NCBI GenBank assembly: GCA_024638645.1
Contig: JAHEJX010000014.1
Coordinates: 1 to 52,721 of the forward strand
Origin: Actinomycetes bacterium
GTDB taxonomy: Bacteria > Actinomycetota > Acidimicrobiia > Spongiisociales > UBA5794
DNA length: 52,721 nt
Reading direction: 5' to 3'
Shown here: positions 50,473 to 52,721 of the stretch, piece after piece
Layout: each line of letters starts with the position of its first letter
How positions within the stretch are numbered: position 1 is the stretch's first letter
The notes under the pieces: model-generated
The model's database searches: none
What the model saw: only the letters and a program-made list of their open reading frames with translations
What the model was told of the DNA's origin: nothing
Position numbers and translations under genes: made by a program

Positions 50473-51559
50473 GCGTTCGCTCCTTGAAGACGAGCCACCA
50501 AACCGCGAGTCCAGTCGCGGCGGTGACGATCACAGCCAGTGCCACAGCCTTCGTCATGTTGCGGTAGCCGCGTACTTCTACGGCACCCATGACGAAGACG
50601 AACGTGCCGGCGAGAACGGTGAGGCTGCTGAGGAACCGGGTCCAGTGACCGCGCGACCACGCCAGCGCTCCGGCGCCGATGGTGAGCGCTCCGACACCGA
50701 CGTGGAGCCGGGTGTCTCCACCGGCAAGCTCGACGTAGAACCACTCGCGCACGAAGGTGTTGTATCCGATGAACAGGACGCCGAAAATCGCCCACGAGAC
50801 TCGCAAGATTGAAGCCATGCCGATTGAGGCGGCCAACGCCGCAACCAGGCCGAGCCAATCCACAAATCCGAAGCTCTCGATTGCCAGAGCAATCGCGGTC
50901 ACACCGACGAACGCGGCGGCGGCCGTGGGGCCGTCGAAAACACGGTCGCGCCCGAGTGATCGTGCGCGGATGCCAGACCGGATGGCATACATCATCGCCC
51001 CGATTGCTCCGAACGTGAGCAGGGGCCGCCACAGGACCAATGCATAGGCAACCACGTAGTCGTCTGGTCCGATGGACACCGACGTGGCGGGGCCGAAGTG
51101 TGAATCGAGCCGGGTCACCTCTTCCACGGTCAACCCTGCGCCGGGCACACCCGAAGTGTCGGCGATATTCGGAAAAGAGGATCGGGTGCGGTCGATGCCG
51201 ATGGGGTTGTTGGCGTGAACGGTCGTGAAACCGGCCGGCCGGCTCCTGCTGCCACAGTCGTCGCCCCCGGCCAACGGAATTCCCTCTCCATGGCTCGTGA
51301 CACGCAGGTCTGGCTCCCTGCCCCAATACCGGATGACGACTGATGCGCTGCGATCGCTGACCAGGTTGAAGATGTTGGGGATCCGCACCAAATGGCGCTG
51401 TTCGTGCACTCCAACGAGATCGTTGCCGTAGATCTCATCCGAATCGAGCACGTTCCCGAGGGGCACCGGGCCAACTTGAGAGCACCCCCACACCGGGACC
51501 GGCCACAGCAAGACGAACCCAGCGACACTCGCAGCGAGGACTCGGAGGAGCTTCACGAC
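50402..51559 (-). CDS. Membrane protein of unknown function with extracytoplasmic domain
   Basis: A 385-residue protein not recognised as any family. Starting at GTG 51559 it has a signal-like helix (LLRVLAASVAGFVLLWPVPV), then a region of about 150 residues with Cys (VWGCSQVG, DDCGSRSR) and the motif VRIPNIFNLVSDRSASVVIR that should lie outside. After it are about eight membrane helices (YALVLWRPLLTFGAIGAMM, AAAFVGVTAIALAIESFGFV, FVFVMGAVEVRG and others). The cytoplasmic tail is rich in Pro. The start codon is uncertain (frame open to 51607). Its 3' end overlaps the nitrobindin gene by 71 bases. Confidence 0.6.
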   Translation of the reverse strand, partial: VVKLLRVLAASVAGFVLLWPVPVWGCSQVGPVPLGNVLDSDEIYGNDLVGVHEQRHLVRIPNIFNLVSDRSASVVIRYWGREPDLRVTSHGEGIPLAGGDDCGSRSRPAGFTTVHANNPIGIDRTRSSFPNIADTSGVPGAGLTVEEVTRLDSHFGPATSVSIGPDDYVVAYALVLWRPLLTFGAIGAMMYAIRSGIRARSLGRDRVFDGPTAAAAFVGVTAIALAIESFGFVDWLGLVAALAASIGMASILRVSWAIFGVLFIGYNTFVREWFYVELAGGDTRLHVGVGALTIGAGALAWSRGHWTRFLSSLTVLAGTFVFVMGAVEVRGYRNMTKAVALAVIVTAATGLAVWWLVFKERTLSSGAPAVPRGETAEVGRPPPSL

Positions 51560-51640
51560 GCCCAGGCTAGGGAGGATGCGGCACAAGGGAACGTCAGTGG
51601 CACGCAACGCGATGTCTCCGGCTCCGATAGCCTGTGCACC

Positions 51641-51910
51641 ATGTGCCGATCAATCAAACCCCTCAACAACTTCGAGCCACCGGCCACCGACGACGAGGTG
51701 CGTGCAGCCGCACTGCAGTTCGTCCGCAAGGTCAGCGGCGGTCGCGATCCGTCCCAAGTCAATCGGGAGGTGTTCGACGCTGCCGTGGTGTCCATTGCGG
51801 AAGCCACCCGCTCTCTTGTTGATTCGCTCGAAACCAATGCTCCGCCCAAAAAGCGCGAAGAGGAAGCGGCGAAAGCGCGGGCGAGGGCTGCGAAGAGGTA
51901 CGCGTCGTAA
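51641..51910 (+). CDS. DUF2277 family protein
   Basis: An 89-residue protein starting MCRSIKPLNNFEPPATDDEV, the hallmark of DUF2277. It continues RAAALQFVRKVSGGRDPSQV and NREVFDAAVVSIAEATRSL, with a Lys/Arg/Ala-rich C-terminus. The frame extends upstream to 51392, but homologues start at the MCRSIK methionine. Conserved Cys2 and a helical pattern are evident; the function is unknown. The family is common in actinobacteria. The next gene starts three bases after its stop. Confidence 0.88.
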   Translation: MCRSIKPLNNFEPPATDDEVRAAALQFVRKVSGGRDPSQVNREVFDAAVVSIAEATRSLVDSLETNAPPKKREEEAAKARARAAKRYAS

Positions 51911-51912
51911 CG

Positions 51913-52721
51913 ATGGCAGCGGGGGTGATTCGTTGCCGATTGGGGGCAGTAGCCGTCGCGCTTGTCATGGCGGCTTGCGGCGGCTCGGCTACGACTTCGT
52001 CGACTGCTGCCACTCCTGTGACGACTACGACCTTGCTTGCCGGCCAGGCGGGCGGAGGGTCACCGGCACCCAAGGATCCAACCACCACGACGACGGTCAC
52101 GACGACGATTCCACCGCGTCCGGACGGATTCCCGGATGACCTCCCCGTGCCGGGCGGCGAGGTCGAGTACTTCACCGGCAGCCCACGGCTTGGCTTTCAG
52201 ATGAACGTCTCGACCTCTATGAGTTTTTCCGAACTTGTCCGGTTCTTCACGGGAGCTCTCGAATCCAACCCAGCGTGGTCGATCTCCGTGCGAGATATCG
52301 GCCAGGGCTACCTGGCCGGTTTCGAGGGGATTTGGGCCACATACACCGCCACGGATCACGTGTTGACTCAACTAATGGGCGAGTACGAGGGCGTGATAGA
52401 GATCAAGGGCGGCGACGTCAACATCCTGCTCGACGGTGTGATCCAGCCCGCAACGGGTGAAGAGCCGGAAGTGCTGCCGCCCCGGGAAGAGCTGCCGCGG
52501 CCCGCGACAGAGCTCGTCGAGGCGAAGTACTCGAGTGGCATCGTACAAACTGCCTATGCAAGTGGCCCTTTCGTGTTCGTTGATCTGATATCTGCGTACC
52601 GCAACCTGCAGTGGGACGAACTCGGGGCAACGGATCCACTGGCGGCCGGGGGAGCGGCTGTCGGCAACCTCGGGAAGTGGCGGGTCACGGTGCGTGACAG
52701 AGGCGACACGGTCGAGATCGA
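51913..52721 (+). CDS. Lipoprotein, truncated by the window edge
   Basis: An ORF open from ATG 51913 to the end of the window (269 codons, no stop). The signal sequence ends in lipobox VMAACGG and is followed by a Thr-rich linker (TTTTVTTTIPPRPDG), similar to the other two lipoproteins in the window. The visible domain reads FPDDLPVPGGEVEYFTGSPR, MSFSELVRFFTGALESNPAW and LVEAKYSSGIVQTAYASGPF. I do not recognise a family. It starts three bases after the DUF2277 stop and is probably co-transcribed with it. The C-terminus lies beyond the window. Confidence 0.7.
   Translation, partial: MAAGVIRCRLGAVAVALVMAACGGSATTSSTAATPVTTTTLLAGQAGGGSPAPKDPTTTTTVTTTIPPRPDGFPDDLPVPGGEVEYFTGSPRLGFQMNVSTSMSFSELVRFFTGALESNPAWSISVRDIGQGYLAGFEGIWATYTATDHVLTQLMGEYEGVIEIKGGDVNILLDGVIQPATGEEPEVLPPREELPRPATELVEAKYSSGIVQTAYASGPFVFVDLISAYRNLQWDELGATDPLAAGGAAVGNLGKWRVTVRDRGDTVEI

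Overview
This window comes from a high-GC actinobacterium. Support comes from a WhiB-family Fe-S regulator (12782-13063), a Bpa/PafE-type proteasome activator ending in GQYL (9425-9946), a mycothiol-type PIG-L deacetylase (25666-26484), the actinobacterial small families DUF3039 and DUF2277, and frequent GTG and TTG starts. The mix of genes would fit an Acidimicrobiia-like lineage, but that placement is inference. No rRNA, tRNA, insertion sequence, prophage or CRISPR array was seen. Gene density is high, no gap between genes exceeds 300 bases, and many convergent pairs overlap at their 3' ends.

Layout. 0-6 kb: a DUF6326 membrane protein divergent from a TetR regulator, an NhaA antiporter, a CaCA cation exchanger and two bacterial PH-domain membrane proteins. 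6-13 kb: PolX polymerase/PHP protein, membrane-anchored molybdopterin oxidoreductase, Bpa, a PPDK-like enzyme and a WhiB gene whose leader holds a small ORF and a terminator-like hairpin. 13-24 kb: DUF4015 lipoprotein, cyclophilin, acyl-ACP desaturase, a ten-copy heptanucleotide repeat, DEAD-box helicase, a large lipoprotein with pyruvate/phosphate-dikinase-like domains, YihY and acyl-CoA dehydrogenase. 23.5-34.3 kb: DGPF protein with an ECF42-type sigma factor, a stand-alone TipAS domain, PIG-L deacetylase with malic enzyme, DUF429, a LigD-type polymerase domain, a Na/Pi symporter with PhoU, an IclR regulator and a thioesterase/MFS pair.

The central locus is 34.5-42.2 kb, five tightly packed co-directional genes: formate-tetrahydrofolate ligase, a formate dehydrogenase catalytic subunit, a NuoE-NuoF fusion, an Fe-S subunit and a DmdA-like THF-dependent demethylase. 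The catalytic subunit is interrupted by one in-frame TGA exactly where selenocysteine sits in E. coli FdhF. A hairpin with a GGUCU loop lies 18 nt after the TGA, the spacing I recall for E. coli fdhF, so this is read as a selenoprotein. The enzyme is also split and permuted: the N-terminal [4Fe-4S] molybdopterin domain is missing from the Sec subunit and is found at the C-terminus of the Fe-S protein two genes downstream. Together the genes could take a methyl group from a methylated substrate (DMSP or a betaine) onto THF, release it as formate and oxidise that to CO2 with NAD+.

A second probable selenoprotein, a 97-residue HesB/IscA-like protein (43910-44203), lies 5.6 kb downstream. It has an in-frame TGA followed by a perfect 6-bp hairpin with a GGUC loop. 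Two Sec genes with separate hairpins support each other and predict selA, selB, selC and selD elsewhere in the genome; none was recognised in this window. The remainder (42-52.7 kb) holds CoxG and SRPBCC proteins, small conserved proteins, two VOC proteins, a ferritin-like protein, a secreted Gly/Asn/Pro-repeat protein, a DUF5671 membrane protein, a nitrobindin-like protein, an unrecognised membrane protein, DUF2277 and a lipoprotein that runs off the right edge.
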